This document shows positions 6,670-7,491 of a DNA stretch of 7,491 bases, piece by piece. Location of the stretch: assembly GCA_002469845.1 (NCBI GenBank), contig DKNZ01000054.1, positions 3,240 through 10,730 on the forward strand. Reading direction: 5' to 3'. The position numbers and the translations under genes are program-made. The notes below the pieces were generated by a model. The model was given only the letters and a program-made list of their open reading frames with translations, was not told the origin of the DNA and did no database searches. The DNA is from Cellvibrionales bacterium UBA7375. Its GTDB lineage: Bacteria; Pseudomonadota; Gammaproteobacteria; Pseudomonadales; Porticoccaceae. How positions within the stretch are numbered: the stretch's first letter is position 1; each line of letters begins with the position of its first letter.

Positions 6670-7239
6670 ATGCAAACTAGGATTCTAAGACTTAACCTTG
6701 CAGGACAGCCCATCGACTGGCTTCATTGGGAAGAGGCTGTCTGCCTCTATGCTCGGGATCTTGTCAGTTGGACCTTAGGAGATATAGTGCGCACAGTGCA
6801 GGGTGGCGTATCAAGATTGACCGGTGAAAGATCAAAGGTAGATCTACCCAGTATTATTGCCTGCGGTGGCGAGCAGATGGCGCGGCCACGTACCAATAGC
6901 CCCCTAAGTAACCCCACATTATTTGCTCGCGATGCTTTTCTATGCCTTTATTGCGCGAGGGAATTTCCCCCCGGAAAATTAACCAGAGATCATATTCATC
7001 CCACCTCAAGAGGCGGAAAGGACCGATGGGAAAATGTGGTGTCCTCCTGCCGTCGATGCAATCAACACAAAGCCGATAGAACACCAGAAGAAGCCAACAT
7101 GCAGTTAATTGCACTGCCATTTAAACCCAATAATGCAGAATATTTAGCACTGTTAAATAGCCGCCGTATTCGCGGTGACCAAATGGAATTTTTGCGCGGA
7201 CAGTTCTCAAAAAATAGCCGGTTACTCAAGCTTAATTAG
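6670..7239 (+). CDS. HNH endonuclease family protein
   Basis: Protein of 189 residues with a C-terminal HNH nuclease fold. The pattern is CLYC (92-95), DHIHPTSRGG (107-116) with His108, WENVV (120-124) with Asn122, and SCRRCNQHKADRTPEEA (126-142) with the second Cys pair (C127, C130) and His133. The four cysteines should bind structural zinc, and the His/Asn residues the catalytic metal. The N-terminal 60 residues (ILRLNLAGQPIDWLHWEEAVCLYARD) match the usual leader part of this widespread stand-alone HNH family, whose biological role is not established. ATG 6670 follows AGGAA at 6656-6660 with 9 nt spacing. No methylase, terminase or toxin-immunity partner is adjacent, so restriction, phage and bacteriocin roles are not supported. 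It sits behind a leader with a terminator, and its 3' end overlaps the convergent transporter by 4 bp. Confidence 0.9.
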   Translation: MQTRILRLNLAGQPIDWLHWEEAVCLYARDLVSWTLGDIVRTVQGGVSRLTGERSKVDLPSIIACGGEQMARPRTNSPLSNPTLFARDAFLCLYCAREFPPGKLTRDHIHPTSRGGKDRWENVVSSCRRCNQHKADRTPEEANMQLIALPFKPNNAEYLALLNSRRIRGDQMEFLRGQFSKNSRLLKLN

Positions 7240-7491
7240 AATAAAAGGCCCTGAAAAATAATAACCCCAATCAAGGCAGGGCAAACAAACTTCACATACA
7301 CAGGCCATAGCTTCCAGAATAACGAATGTTCAATATCAGGGTTGCCCTGCATAAGTTCATTCAATATAGAATTTCGATAAAACACCCAGCCGGAAAATAA
7401 GCATATCAGCATACTAATTAAGGGTTGTGCCCATTCCGTAGTCAGGCTAATAACCGCATCAAATAGTGCGTCAAAATTTAAGCAGATAGCG
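7236..7491 (-). CDS. Sodium:neurotransmitter symporter (NSS) family transporter, C-terminal fragment
   Basis: The frame is open from the window edge (84 residues plus stop at 7236-7238) and encodes the end of a membrane protein. FDALFDAVISLTTEWAQPLISMLICLFSGWVFYRN holds one hydrophobic span resembling the penultimate helix of bacterial NSS (SNF) transporters, where FD.L.DYLT and the GW ending are typical. A polar stretch follows (NELMQGNPDIEHSLFWKLW), then a last hydrophobic helix (VYVKFVCPALIGVIIFQGLLF). Such proteins import amino acids or related solutes with sodium in the inner membrane. The substrate-binding helices lie outside the window, so no substrate can be named. Identification rests on the C-terminal pattern alone. 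Confidence 0.72.
   Translation of the reverse strand, partial: AICLNFDALFDAVISLTTEWAQPLISMLICLFSGWVFYRNSILNELMQGNPDIEHSLFWKLWPVYVKFVCPALIGVIIFQGLLF

Noticed and set aside
6854..7120. Minus-strand 88-codon frame opposite the HNH gene
   Set aside because: It mirrors the conserved HNH motif region. The HNH frame explains the conservation and the antisense product resembles nothing.
7248..7281. GCCCTG...CAGGGC as terminator for HNH
   Set aside because: Six base pairs with a loop of about 22 nt and no following T run, within the coding end of the convergent transporter.

Overview
The window looks like chromosomal DNA of a marine gammaproteobacterium. The gene order xseB-ispA-dxs is the classical gammaproteobacterial one. 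Base composition is moderate (mid-40s % GC by eye), and a secreted laminarin-type beta-1,3-glucanase and an NSS-type sodium symporter sit nearby. A Cellvibrionales/SAR92-like bacterium would fit, but that placement is inference from protein style and gene order, not from a search.

Layout. Bases 1-2505 (+) hold the 3' part of a large gene whose frame is open from base 1. It contains a complete glycoside hydrolase family 81 catalytic domain and ends at a strong rho-independent terminator (2531-2571). Bases 2592-6359 are all on the minus strand and read, in transcription order, xseB (exonuclease VII small subunit), ispA (farnesyl diphosphate synthase), dxs (1-deoxyxylulose-5-phosphate synthase) and a glutathione S-transferase-like gene. 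Gaps of 8, 74 and 38 bp suggest one operon, with a possible extra promoter before dxs. IspA and Dxs supply isoprenoid precursors (MEP pathway entry and C15 prenyl diphosphate). XseB is a conserved passenger of this cluster.

Bases 6360-6669 are a 310-bp divergent intergenic region and the most interesting part of the window. It holds two back-to-back promoter candidates whose -35 boxes form an inverted repeat. From there a leader of about 150 nt runs on the + strand, with several possible stems, and ends in a strong intrinsic terminator 37 bp before an HNH-endonuclease-family gene (6670-7239, +). A segment of the leader can form a 9-bp pairing with the left arm of that terminator. This is the layout of an attenuator or riboswitch, although an independent small RNA is also possible. 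Bases 7236-7491 (-) encode the last 84 residues of an NSS-family transporter whose stop overlaps the HNH gene tail-to-tail by 4 bp.

No insertion sequence, CRISPR array, tRNA or rRNA was seen. Most of the window is ordinary housekeeping sequence. The only candidate for something undescribed is the leader RNA in front of the HNH gene.
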